Source: JAUASW01 sp036880965
Lineage (GTDB): Bacteria; Pseudomonadota; Gammaproteobacteria; Burkholderiales; Burkholderiaceae_C
Length of the DNA stretch: 64,000 nucleotides
Direction: 5' to 3'
Assembly (NCBI RefSeq): GCF_036880965.1
Contig: NZ_JBAJMV010000004.1
Location: 1 to 64,000, forward strand
Position 1 is the stretch's first letter, and each line of letters begins with the position of its first letter. A program made the position numbers and the translations under genes. Shown piece by piece: positions 17,390 to 25,972 of this stretch. Under the pieces are notes generated by a model. The model was not told the origin of the DNA and searched no databases. It worked only from the letters and a program-made list of their open reading frames with translations.

Positions 17390-18547
17390 TCAATCCCAGC
17401 TGAGCGCGCCACCCGATTGGTATTCGATGACACGCGTCTCGAAGAAGTTGCGTTCCTTCTTCAGGTCAATCATTTCGCTCATCCAGGGGAACGGGTTTTC
17501 CTCGTTCGGGAAGAGCTCCTCGAGGCCGATCTGCACCGCGCGACGATTCGCGATGAAGCGCAGATAACCCTTGAACATCGAAGCATTGAGGCCCAGCACG
17601 CCACGCGGCATGGTGTCCTCGGCATAGCGGTACTCGAGCTCGACGGCTTGCAGGAACAGGGCCTTGATCTCGGCCTTGAACTCTGCCGTCCAGAGCATCG
17701 GGTTCTCAAGCTTGATCTGGTTGATCAGGTCGATACCGAAATTGCAGTGCATCGACTCGTCACGCAGGATGTACTGGTACTGCTCTGCCGCACCCGTCAT
17801 CTTGTTCTGGCGACCCATGGCCAGGATCTGCGTGAAGCCGACGTAGAAGAACAAACCTTCCATCAGGCAGGCGAAGACGATCAAGCTCTTCAAGAGCGTC
17901 TGGTCGTTCGCCGTAGTGCCGGTGACGAAGTTCGGGTTCATGATCGCTTCGATGAAGGGGATCAGGAACTCGTCCTTGTCGCGGATCGACTTGACTTCGT
18001 TGTAGGCGTTGAATATCTCGCTCTCATCGAGGCCGAGGGACTCGACGATGTATTGATATGCGTGCGTGTGAATCGCTTCTTCGAAGGCCTGGCGCAGCAG
18101 GAACTGGCGGGCCTCGGGTGCCGTGATGTGGCGGTAGGTGCCCAGCACGATGTTGTTGGCGGCCAGCGAATCGGCGGTCACGAAGAAGCCGAGATTGCGC
18201 TTGATGATGCGGCGCTCGTCTTCGGTCAGACCGTTCGGGTCCTTCCACAAGGCGATGTCGCGCGACATGTTCACTTCCTGCGGCATCCAGTGGTTGGCGC
18301 AGGTGGCAAGGTACTTTTCCCAGGCCCACTTGTACTTGAACGGCACCAGCTGATTGACGTCGGTCTGGCCGTTGATGATGCGCTTGTCGGCGGCCTTCAC
18401 GCGGCGCTCGGTGGCGGCGGGAACGGCTGCGGCAGCGGGGGCGGAATGCGAGGGGGAGACTGAAGCGCTCGCGACCTGAGCAAGACTCGGTGCGATGTTC
18501 GGAGTGACTCGTTGAGCGGGCTTCAGTTCTTCTTCCCAATCAAGCAT
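17390..18547 (-). CDS. nrdB: Ribonucleotide reductase class Ia, beta subunit
   Basis: The protein has 385 residues. It makes the stable tyrosyl radical needed by NrdA for reduction of ribonucleoside diphosphates. Di-iron ligands are visible in VTADSLAANN (Asp), EEAIHTHAYQ (Glu, His) and DESMHCNFG (Glu, His). A Tyr four residues after the first ligand His occupies the position of E. coli Tyr122, which argues for a Tyr-radical enzyme. The first 60 residues are an Ala/Pro-rich extension. The start at 18547 has AGGAAG upstream and begins MLDWEEELK; a frame extending to 18682 has no support. It follows nrdA after a 268-bp gap that holds structured repeats. Confidence 0.92.
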   Translation of the reverse strand: MLDWEEELKPAQRVTPNIAPSLAQVASASVSPSHSAPAAAAVPAATERRVKAADKRIINGQTDVNQLVPFKYKWAWEKYLATCANHWMPQEVNMSRDIALWKDPNGLTEDERRIIKRNLGFFVTADSLAANNIVLGTYRHITAPEARQFLLRQAFEEAIHTHAYQYIVESLGLDESEIFNAYNEVKSIRDKDEFLIPFIEAIMNPNFVTGTTANDQTLLKSLIVFACLMEGLFFYVGFTQILAMGRQNKMTGAAEQYQYILRDESMHCNFGIDLINQIKLENPMLWTAEFKAEIKALFLQAVELEYRYAEDTMPRGVLGLNASMFKGYLRFIANRRAVQIGLEELFPNEENPFPWMSEMIDLKKERNFFETRVIEYQSGGALSWD

Positions 18548-18633
18548 GGTGGGCTTCCTATCGAGGCGAATTATCGGAGTGTTGTGTTCAAACACCAAGG
18601 ACTTCTTGACAGCAAATGCACTTCGCTGTTGCT

Positions 18634-18753
18634 CGACTGCATCGACTTTTCTCACGCACAGGGCGCTTCGATGTCGAGGCAATCAAGTGTTCATCGATGC
18701 AGTCACGCACAGGTCGCAAAAAATGCCGTCGGCGTTTTGCATCGATGAACACT
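18634..18753 (-). repeat. Overlapping inverted repeats in the nrdA-nrdB gap
   Basis: AGTGTTCATCGATGCA (18686-18701) is the exact reverse complement of 18738-18753. GACTGCATCGA (18635-18645) is the exact reverse complement of 18694-18704. The two hairpins share 18694-18701 and therefore exclude each other. A direct repeat TCACGCACAGG occurs at 18652-18662 and 18703-18713. The block would lie in the nrdAB messenger between the two genes and could act on processing or nrdB translation; that role is inference. Confidence 0.65.
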
Positions 18754-18775
18754 GGGTTCTCTCGCGATGAGCAGA

Positions 18776-18803
18776 AAACGTGGCCGCGATCGCGGCCACG
18801 TTT
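18776..18803 (-). terminator. Perfect 28-bp palindrome just after nrdA
   Basis: AAACGTGGCCGCGA followed by its exact reverse complement lies 13 bp beyond the nrdA stop. On the minus strand it is followed by TCTGC, and the stem itself ends in TTT. It may be a partial terminator or an mRNA stability hairpin that lowers nrdB relative to nrdA. Confidence 0.55.
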
Positions 18804-18815
18804 GCACACATCGAA

Positions 18816-21734
18816 TTACTGGCAGGCCTCGCAGCCTGGGTCGTCGATCGCGCAGAACTTGATGTCGGTGGCGGGTGTGGTGTCTTCAACAACAACGGTG
18901 GTCTCGACAACCACCGGCGCTGCGTAGACAGCACCACCTGAGTTCGACACGGCGTTCAGCTGACCCGACTTCGTGACCGTGCTCTTCTCTGCTGACGAGG
19001 CGCTGATCGTGCGCAGGTAGTAGGTCGTCTTCAAGCCGCGCAACCAGGCGAGCTTGTAGGTTTCATCGAGCTTCTTGCCCGATGCGCCGGCCATGTAGAT
19101 GTTCAGGCTCTGCGCCTGGTCGATCCACTTCTGACGGCGGGCCGCAGCCTCGACCAGCCACTCGGTCTCGACTTCGAAGGCCGTTGCATACAGGCTCTTG
19201 AGCTCATCCGGCACGCGGTCGATGCGGCGCAGCGAACCGTCGAAGTGCTTCAGGTCCATCACCATCACGTCGTCCCACAGGCCCAGACGCTTCAGGTCAC
19301 GCACCAGAGATTCATTGATGACGGTGAACTCACCCGACAGGTTGGACTTGACCGAGAGGTTGCCGAAGCAGGGCTCGATCGATGCATCCACGCCGATGAT
19401 GTTGGAGATGGTCGCGGTCGGGGCGATGGCCACGCAGTTGCTGTTGCGCATGCCGTGCTGGGCGATGCGGGCGCGCAGCGCATCCCAGTCCATCGTCGAG
19501 CTGCGGTCCACTTCCACATAGCCACCACGGGCTTCGGCCAGCAGATCGAGCGAGTCGATCGGCAAGATGCCGCGGTCCCACAGCGAGCCGCGATAGCTCG
19601 AGTAGCGGCCGCGCTCTTCGGCGAGCTGGGTCGAAGCCAGGTAGGCGTAGTAGCAGACGGCTTCCATCGAGCGGTCGGCAAACTCGACAGCAGCTTGCGA
19701 GGCGTACGGGGTACGCAGCGCATACAGCGCGTCCTGGAAGCCCATGATGCCCAGGCCCACCGGGCGGTGACGCAGGTTCGAATCACGTGCCTTCTTGACG
19801 GCGTAGTAATTGATGTCGATGACGTTGTCGAGCATGCGCATCGCCGTGGCGACGGTCTTCTGCAGCTTGGCGTGATCAATTTCCTTGCCGTTCTCGCCGT
19901 CCTTCAAGTGCTGCTTCAGGTTCACCGAGCCCAGGTTGCAGACCGCGATTTCGCTGTCGTTGGTGTTCAGCGTGATCTCGGTGCACAGGTTGGACGAGTG
20001 CACCACGCCAACGTGCTGCTGCGGCGAGCGCACGTTGCAGGCGTCCTTGAACGTGATCCAGGGATGGCCGGTCTCGAACAGCATCGAGAGCATCTTGCGC
20101 CACAGGTCCTTGGCGGGCATGCGCTTGAACAGCTTGATCTCGCCGCGGTCGGCCTTCTGCTCGTAGGCGACATAGGCCGTCTCAAAGGCCTTGCCGAACA
20201 AGTCGTGCAGGTCCGGGCAGGTGGACGGACTGAACAGTGTCCAGTCGCCACCGTCCATCACGCGGCGCATGAACAGGTCGGGGATCCAGTTCGCCGTGTT
20301 CATGTCGTGCGTGCGGCGGCGGTCGTCGCCGGTGTTCTTGCGCAGTTCCAGGAACTCTTCGATGTCCAGGTGCCACGATTCCAGATAGGCGCAGACGGCG
20401 CCCTTGCGCTTGCCGCCCTGGTTCACGGCCACGGCCGTGTCGTTGACCACCTTGAGGAAGGGGACGACGCCTTGCGACTTGCCGTTCGTGCCCTTGATGT
20501 GCGAACCGAGGGCCCGCACCGGCGTCCAGTCGTTGCCCAGACCACCGGCGAACTTGGACAGCAACGCGTTCTCTTTCAGCGCCTCATAGATGCCATCCAG
20601 GTCGTCGGCCACCGTCGTCAGGTAGCAGCTCGAGAGCTGCGAGCGGCGGGTACCCGAGTTGAACAGCGTCGGCGTGCTGGACATGAAGTCGAAGCTCGAC
20701 AGCACTTCGTAGAACTCGATGGCGCGCGCTTCGCGGTTGATCTCGTTCAGCGCCAGGCCCATGGCCACGCGCATGAAGAAGGCCTGAGGCATCTCGATCC
20801 GCTTGCCTTCTGTGTGCAGGAAGTAGCGGTCGAACAGGGTCTGCAGACCCAGGTAGTCGAACTGGAAGTCGCGATCAGCCTTCAGTGCGGCGCCCAGCTT
20901 GGCCAGGTCGTACTGCTGCAGCCTCTCGTCCAGCAGCTCGGCCTGCACACCCTTCTTGATGAATTGCGGGAAGTACTCGGCATAGCGCTGGTGCATCTCG
21001 GCCTGGGTGACTTCCTCACCGAGGATTTCCTTGCGGATGGTGTGCATCAGCAGGCGCGCCGTGGCCTGGCTGTAGCTCGGGTCCTTCTCGATCAGCGTGC
21101 GGGCGGCCAGGATGGAGGCCTTGTAGACCTCGTCGATCGGCACGCCGTCGTACAGATTGCGCTTGGTCTCAGCCAGGATGGGCTCGGCTTTCACGTCGGC
21201 GCCCAGGCCTTCGCAGCTGGAGACGATCAGCGCCTGCAGGCTGGCCAGGTCCAATGGCACGCGCTGGCCGCCATCGATCACATGGATGCTGGCTTCCGCA
21301 GCCTTGGGGGCAGCGCCCTCGCCCTGGCGCAGGCGCTCTTGCGCACGACGCTCGCGGTACAGCACGTAGGCGCGGGCCACTTCATGGTGACCACCGCGCA
21401 TCAGACCCAGCTCGACGTGGTCCTGCACGTCTTCAATATGGAACGTACCGCCACTGGGACGCGAGCGCAGCAGGGCGCGCACCACGTTTTCGGTCAGGCC
21501 GTCCACCGTCTCGCGCACGCTGGCCGAAGCCGCGCCACTGGTGCCATGCACTGCCAGGAAGGCCTTCATCAAGGCCACAGCAATCTTGCTGGGCTCGAAG
21601 GACACGACCGCACCATTGCGGCGAATGATCTGGTAGGCCAGGTATGCCGACGACTGCGGCGCCGCTGCGCTGTCGGTGGCAGGCACGCGGCTCGCGCCTT
21701 CGGCGACGACGGGCTGGGCGAGATGGGTTTGCAT
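18816..21734 (-). CDS. nrdA: Ribonucleotide reductase class Ia, alpha subunit
   Basis: The protein has 972 residues. It catalyses reduction of ribonucleoside diphosphates to deoxyribonucleotides in the cytoplasm. An ATP-cone regulatory domain (about residues 35-130, QIIRRNGAVVSFEPSKIAVAL) is followed by the barrel, with SSCYLTTVADD carrying one active-site Cys and NLCTEITLN carrying the second active-site Cys and the Glu. The C-terminal tail GCEAC provides the Cys pair that re-reduces the active site. AAGGAAG lies eight bases before the ATG. It is long for a NrdA, largely through the N-terminal leader and C-terminal Val-rich linker. A promoter with candidate NrdR sites lies upstream. Confidence 0.94.
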   Translation of the reverse strand: MQTHLAQPVVAEGASRVPATDSAAAPQSSAYLAYQIIRRNGAVVSFEPSKIAVALMKAFLAVHGTSGAASASVRETVDGLTENVVRALLRSRPSGGTFHIEDVQDHVELGLMRGGHHEVARAYVLYRERRAQERLRQGEGAAPKAAEASIHVIDGGQRVPLDLASLQALIVSSCEGLGADVKAEPILAETKRNLYDGVPIDEVYKASILAARTLIEKDPSYSQATARLLMHTIRKEILGEEVTQAEMHQRYAEYFPQFIKKGVQAELLDERLQQYDLAKLGAALKADRDFQFDYLGLQTLFDRYFLHTEGKRIEMPQAFFMRVAMGLALNEINREARAIEFYEVLSSFDFMSSTPTLFNSGTRRSQLSSCYLTTVADDLDGIYEALKENALLSKFAGGLGNDWTPVRALGSHIKGTNGKSQGVVPFLKVVNDTAVAVNQGGKRKGAVCAYLESWHLDIEEFLELRKNTGDDRRRTHDMNTANWIPDLFMRRVMDGGDWTLFSPSTCPDLHDLFGKAFETAYVAYEQKADRGEIKLFKRMPAKDLWRKMLSMLFETGHPWITFKDACNVRSPQQHVGVVHSSNLCTEITLNTNDSEIAVCNLGSVNLKQHLKDGENGKEIDHAKLQKTVATAMRMLDNVIDINYYAVKKARDSNLRHRPVGLGIMGFQDALYALRTPYASQAAVEFADRSMEAVCYYAYLASTQLAEERGRYSSYRGSLWDRGILPIDSLDLLAEARGGYVEVDRSSTMDWDALRARIAQHGMRNSNCVAIAPTATISNIIGVDASIEPCFGNLSVKSNLSGEFTVINESLVRDLKRLGLWDDVMVMDLKHFDGSLRRIDRVPDELKSLYATAFEVETEWLVEAAARRQKWIDQAQSLNIYMAGASGKKLDETYKLAWLRGLKTTYYLRTISASSAEKSTVTKSGQLNAVSNSGGAVYAAPVVVETTVVVEDTTPATDIKFCAIDDPGCEACQ

Positions 21735-21988
21735 GGTGGGTCTACTTCCTTGTCTTTTCGTTCGAATCGGAATGGCAAAGCCGCGGCGGCATGTGCGGCT
21801 GCAGCCGTGGCTTTACTTGGGTCTTTGTTTGGGCTCGGTTAGCTCGCTGGCACTCGGCTGGCCATTCACCGATGCCTGAGCCCAGACACCACTGACTGCG
21901 AATGCAGCGTGGCCTTGAGGGTCTCCGGGAACAGCTTTTGAGACAGGCATTGCGGTGTGAAACCGAGTCAGGAGAATAGCACGAAAGG

Positions 21989-22033
21989 ACACTATATCTG
22001 GGGGTCAACACCCCTTCAAGCACTACCAATAGC
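21989..22033 (-). promoter_or_regulatory. nrdA promoter with two candidate NrdR boxes
   Basis: On the minus strand, -35 TTGAAG (22014-22019) and -10 TATAGT (21991-21996) are separated by exactly 17 bp. ACACTATATCTGGG (21989-22002) covers the -10 and resembles the NrdR-box consensus ACACwATATaTwGTGT. GCACTACCAATAGC (22020-22033), a weaker match, adjoins the -35. The boxes start 31 bp apart, close to three helical turns, which is the spacing usual for paired NrdR boxes. NrdR is the ATP/dATP-sensing repressor of reductase genes; nrdR itself is not in the window. Transcription would give a leader of about 250 nt. Confidence 0.6.
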
Positions 22034-22060
22034 GTACGAACACTGTTGACCTAGGGGGGC

Positions 22061-22348
22061 GAATTGGCTAGCGAAGCAGTCTGGCGCGAGGCTTTCGGGT
22101 CAGGTCTTGCCCGCTCTATCGCGGGCTCACTGCGTGCCGGCCGATGGGTGCCGACGGCGGGCCGCATCAATGCTGGCTTGCAGCAAGAAATCGCTCGCCA
22201 GGCCGCGCCAATTGGTGCTTTGCACTTGCGCCGGCGACGGTCGGCGGCAGCGCTTCAGGACGGTTCGCGGCGGGCCGACGCGAGCACCGCTGTAACAGTT
22301 CGCAAGCCACCACTAGGGATAGTCTGGGGCCCTCGCAAACCCTGCTCT
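22061..22348. other. Intergenic stretch without a recognisable gene
   Basis: Frames here are short or run antisense into pilR, and none has a ribosome site with a recognisable product. A GCCCGC/GCGGGC hairpin at about 22108-22125 lacks a T-run. A terminator for pilR could not be identified. Confidence 0.5.
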
Positions 22349-23881
22349 TCAGCTGTCGCTACCACCCTCGCCCACCGTGATGCCCAGGCGTGCCATGCGG
22401 TAGCGGATCTGGCGCAAGGACAGGCCCAGTGCCGCGCCAGCCGCCGTGCGGTTGTAGCGATGGCGCTCGAGCGCTCGCACCAGGATGTTGCGCTCGACAT
22501 CGTCCAGGTGCAGGGCCAGGTCGTGAGGCAGCTCGGCCTCGTCGTCCGACACACGCCCTGGCGATGCCGGCACCAGACTGGCCAGCGGGTCGTCCAGAGC
22601 AGCGAACTGTGAATCGTCCAAGGCGGCGTCCGGCAAGTCCAGGTCCTCGGCGTCGATTGATTCACTGCCGGACAGCGCCAGCGCCCGGTGCAGCAGGTTC
22701 TCGAGCTCGCGCACATTGCCCGGGAAGGCATAGCGCGCCAGCTGTGCCAGCGCAGCACTGGTGAGGCGCGGTGGCGGCGAGACGCCGGCGTCGTGCGCAA
22801 TGCGCTGCAGCACTCTCTCGCTGATCGCCGCCAGGTCTTCGATGCGCTCACGCAGTGGCGGCACCCGGATCTGGATCACGTTGAGACGGTAGAACAAATC
22901 CTGCCGGAAGCGGCCTGCTGCGACTTCGGCGCCGAGGTCCTTGTGTGTGGCACTGAGGATGCGCACATTCACCGGCGACTCCGCCACCGCACCCACCGGC
23001 CTCACCGAGCGCTCCTGGATCGCGCGCAAGAGCTTGCTCTGCATGGCCAGTGGCAGGTCGCCGATTTCGTCCAGGAACAGCGTGCCGCCGTGTGCGGCCT
23101 TGAAGAAGCCGTCGCGGTCTTCATTCGCGCCGGTGAATGCGCCCTTGCGATAGCCGAAGAACTCAGCCTCCAGCAATTGCTCGGGAATCGCACCGCAGTT
23201 AACGGCGACGAAGGGTGCCGAAGCACGCGCACCGGCATCATGCACCGCATGCGCCACAAGCTCCTTGCCGGTGCCGGACTCACCTTGCAGAAGCACCGGC
23301 GCCATGCTGCGGGCCACCTTGCCGATCAGGGAACGCACCTGGCGCATCGCCGATGAATCGCCGGCCAGCCGGTGCAAGGCCGCACTGAGCGCAGCGTCGG
23401 TGCTCGATTCAAGCGAGGCGGCGGCCGGCGCTGGCGCCGCGGACGGCCCGGGCGCGGACGCAGACTTGCTGCTGGCTTTTGCCACCGTCGCCGGCGCCTG
23501 CTCGACCCGCGGGCTACGGCCCAGCGCCGACGCCACGACCATGCGGAACTGGCGCAGGTCGACTGGCTTGGTCAGGTAGTCGTACGCACCCGCCTTCAAG
23601 GCCTCGACTGCGTTCTCGGGCGAGCCAAAGGCGGTGATGACCAGCGTCTTCTCGCGGCGGCCGGCGCGCTCCAGCCAAATGAGCACATCGAGCCCGCTGC
23701 CATCGGGCAGCTTCATGTCGGTGATGACGGCGCTGAACTCGCGCCTTTGCAGGCGCTCAAGTGCCGCCTCGACCGTGCCGGCAGTCTCCAGCTCATAGCC
23801 TTCGCGCAGCAGCGTCAGCTCGTACAGCGTGAGCAGGTCGGGCTCGTCGTCAATGACCAGCAGGCTTTGATTGGCGCTCAT
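22349..23881 (-). CDS. pilR: Sigma-54-dependent response regulator PilR
   Basis: The protein has 510 residues. A receiver domain (about 5-120) has the phospho-acceptor Asp in ITDMKLPDG and Lys in YLTKPVD. A linker leads to a sigma-54 AAA+ domain with GESGTGKELVAHA (about 200), GAFTGANEDRDGF and the Walker B region GGTLFLDEIGD. A Fis-type helix-turn-helix ends the protein (RYNRTAAGAALGLSLRQIRY). In pseudomonads PilR activates pilin transcription. The start at 23881 overlaps the pilS stop (ATGA), consistent with a coupled two-component pair. No pil structural gene is in view, so the pilin target is inferred from family and pairing. Confidence 0.85.
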   Translation of the reverse strand: MSANQSLLVIDDEPDLLTLYELTLLREGYELETAGTVEAALERLQRREFSAVITDMKLPDGSGLDVLIWLERAGRREKTLVITAFGSPENAVEALKAGAYDYLTKPVDLRQFRMVVASALGRSPRVEQAPATVAKASSKSASAPGPSAAPAPAAASLESSTDAALSAALHRLAGDSSAMRQVRSLIGKVARSMAPVLLQGESGTGKELVAHAVHDAGARASAPFVAVNCGAIPEQLLEAEFFGYRKGAFTGANEDRDGFFKAAHGGTLFLDEIGDLPLAMQSKLLRAIQERSVRPVGAVAESPVNVRILSATHKDLGAEVAAGRFRQDLFYRLNVIQIRVPPLRERIEDLAAISERVLQRIAHDAGVSPPPRLTSAALAQLARYAFPGNVRELENLLHRALALSGSESIDAEDLDLPDAALDDSQFAALDDPLASLVPASPGRVSDDEAELPHDLALHLDDVERNILVRALERHRYNRTAAGAALGLSLRQIRYRMARLGITVGEGGSDS

Positions 23882-25707
23882 CCGATGGCGTGTGAAGTGC
23901 CGGCCGCGGCGCTGCGGCAAAGGCTCAGAATGAATTCATTGCCCGCCTGGGCCGCACCCTCGTGGCGGCGATAGTCGATGCGCGCGCCGTAGCGCTCGCA
24001 CAGTTCGCGGCAAATATACAGGCCAAGGCCGCTGCCTCGGCTGCGGGTCGAGAAGAAGGGCTCGAACAGATGCCGCTCGACTTCGGGCGTGATCGGCGCA
24101 CCGAGGTTGAAGACCGACAGCAGGATCTCCTCTGCCTGCCCCGGCAGCACGCGCACATGCAGGGCGCCGGGCTGGCGCGGCGAATGGCGCAGGGCGTTGT
24201 CGAGCAGGTTGATCACCACACGACGCAGATGCTCGGGCTCGAACTGCGCCAGCCAGCTGCCAGGCGGAAGGCTCAGGCGCAGAGGGCTGGCGGCGCCCAG
24301 CGACAGGTCGTTCGTTCGCGCCCAGTCGGAGCAGATTTCAGGCAGCAGGCGCGCCAGATCAATCGGCACCGCCTGCGGCGGCCGGCCCGGCGCCAGTTCC
24401 ATCACGTCGTCGACGATGCGCTTCAGGCGCTCCACGTTGGCCGCCACCATGCCGGTCAACTGGCGCTGCTGGGCGTCGTCCGCGTCTTCTGCCATCAGGG
24501 CGTTGGCTTGCGCAATGGCCGCGAGCGGGTTGCGGATTTCGTGCGCAATGCCGGCCGAGACGCGCCCCATCGCCGCCAGCTTTTCCTGCCGGCTGCGCGC
24601 GAGCACATTGCGGTGGTCTTCGATGAACAGCACACAGAGGTCTTCGCTGGCCTGGCTGTCGCGCGAGCGGGTGAAGCGCATGCGCAGGCGCAAGCCGCGT
24701 TGTGCGTCCGGGCTGAAGCGCAGAATGACGTCGCGCCCTTCCTCCGGCCAGCGGCCTTCAATGAAGGCCTGCTCCACCGCGCGCACCAGGGCCTCCCAGG
24801 CGGCCACGCCGCGCAACTGGAACGGCGCCGTGCGCACCGCCTGGCGCTCACCGAGCAGTGCGCGCGCCGAAGGGTTGGCGGCCCGAACGCGGCCGCGCCG
24901 GTCCACCACCAGCACGCCCTCCTGCATCTCGTCGATCACGAGGCGATTCAACTGCGCCTGCTGACGCGCCAGCTCCATGCTGCCGCGCGCCGCCCGCTCT
25001 TCGCGCGCCAGCCGACTGGCCAGCTCGTTGGCCAGCAGCCCGATCACGAAGAGGCCGATTCCGGTCATGCCGGCCTGGGTCAGGCGCAGGTCGAGCTCCA
25101 GGCCGAACACATAGGCCCAGGTTGCCGTACCCAGCATCAAGAGCGCGGCCATCGCGGCGGTAGCCAAGGTCAGGAGGCGCGAGGTCAGCACGCCCGCCAT
25201 CAGCACCGGCAGCACGAACAAGGCGCCGTAGTTGACGCTGGCATTGCGGTCGGTGGCATGAAGAAGACCGAACAGCACGAGGTCGAAGCCGATGCTGGCC
25301 AGCCATTGCGGGCTGCTCAATCGAGACAGTGCTTGCACCGAGGCGCTGCGCTGCAGGCGTGGCAAGAGCCAGAGGACGGTGGCCTCCAGCGCATAGAGCC
25401 CGCAGACCAGCAAGGTCCAGCGTGGCGTGCTGCCACCAAGGCTGGCGGCGAGCAGCAGCGTGGCGATCAGAGCAAGGCCAAGCGCCATGCGCGCGCCAAG
25501 AAAGGCGCGGTAGAGACGCTGGAAGGCGCTGCCTCCGGCGTTGATCAGCCGGCGAGGCTGCGGAACGAAGAACTGCGAATCGCCATTGGACGACGGCACT
25601 TGGGGCGCCTCGTCGAAAGCGGCTGCTTCGCTGTCTCCCAGGCCGGGGCCGAACCAGGAGGGCGGCGAATCGTCGCCGCTGCTGTGGTGGGTCGAGGCCG
25701 CGGCCAT
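23878..25707 (-). CDS. pilS: Sensor histidine kinase PilS
   Basis: The protein has 609 residues. About six hydrophobic segments lie between residues 70 and 225, a PAS-like domain spans about 245-365 (VIDEMQEGVLVVDRRGRVRAAN), and the dimerisation domain holds the phospho-acceptor His near 389 in GIAHEIRNPLAAIAQ. The ATPase domain contains NLLDNALRHSP and RGSGLGLYICREL. The layout matches PilS, the membrane partner of PilR. The first 60 residues are polar and poorly conserved in appearance. It begins five bases after the stop of the PP0621-family gene. Confidence 0.85.
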   Translation of the reverse strand: MAAASTHHSSGDDSPPSWFGPGLGDSEAAAFDEAPQVPSSNGDSQFFVPQPRRLINAGGSAFQRLYRAFLGARMALGLALIATLLLAASLGGSTPRWTLLVCGLYALEATVLWLLPRLQRSASVQALSRLSSPQWLASIGFDLVLFGLLHATDRNASVNYGALFVLPVLMAGVLTSRLLTLATAAMAALLMLGTATWAYVFGLELDLRLTQAGMTGIGLFVIGLLANELASRLAREERAARGSMELARQQAQLNRLVIDEMQEGVLVVDRRGRVRAANPSARALLGERQAVRTAPFQLRGVAAWEALVRAVEQAFIEGRWPEEGRDVILRFSPDAQRGLRLRMRFTRSRDSQASEDLCVLFIEDHRNVLARSRQEKLAAMGRVSAGIAHEIRNPLAAIAQANALMAEDADDAQQRQLTGMVAANVERLKRIVDDVMELAPGRPPQAVPIDLARLLPEICSDWARTNDLSLGAASPLRLSLPPGSWLAQFEPEHLRRVVINLLDNALRHSPRQPGALHVRVLPGQAEEILLSVFNLGAPITPEVERHLFEPFFSTRSRGSGLGLYICRELCERYGARIDYRRHEGAAQAGNEFILSLCRSAAAGTSHAIG

Positions 25708-25711
25708 TCAG

Positions 25712-25966
25712 TCAGTCGCCCGCATTCGCGGCCTCGTAGGCCTGGCGATGGGCGACACTGCAGAACACCCCGCCGCGCCCCGGCAAGGCATCGCCGCGCG
25801 GCAGATGCAGGCCGCATTGCGCGCAGGAAACCATGGACTGCGGCTGGGGCGGTGCCGCGGGCGCCGGCGGAGTTGCCGGCGGCGGGTCGCGCCGGGCCCG
25901 GCTCTTGGCACCCAGAACCCAGAACACCAGGGCCACCAAACCGACGAAGAAAATGATCTTGAACAT
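25712..25966 (-). CDS. PP0621-family small membrane protein
   Basis: The protein has 84 residues. One N-terminal membrane segment (MFKIIFFVGLVALVFWVLG) is followed by a Pro-rich linker and a small Cys-containing domain (SCAQCGLHLP and GGVFCSVAHRQAYEA) that looks like a treble-clef metal site. This is the PP0621 family, of unknown function. It sits between the CcsA-like gene (six bases after its stop) and pilS, so the four genes from 26794 to 22349 may form one transcript. Confidence 0.8.
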   Translation of the reverse strand: MFKIIFFVGLVALVFWVLGAKSRARRDPPPATPPAPAAPPQPQSMVSCAQCGLHLPRGDALPGRGGVFCSVAHRQAYEAANAGD

Positions 25967-25972
25967 GGAACC

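Noticed and set aside
19245..21842. 865-codon frame opposite nrdA
   Set aside because: It is antisense to an unmistakable nrdA, with no ribosome site or recognisable motif.
22064..22612. 182-codon plus-strand frame between nrdA and pilR
   Set aside because: Most of it overlaps the end of pilR in antisense. The unique part has no ribosome site or recognisable product. An ampD remnant was considered on the minus strand but no motif was seen.
23962..25956. 664-codon frame opposite pilS
   Set aside because: Antisense to a complete histidine kinase; no coding features.
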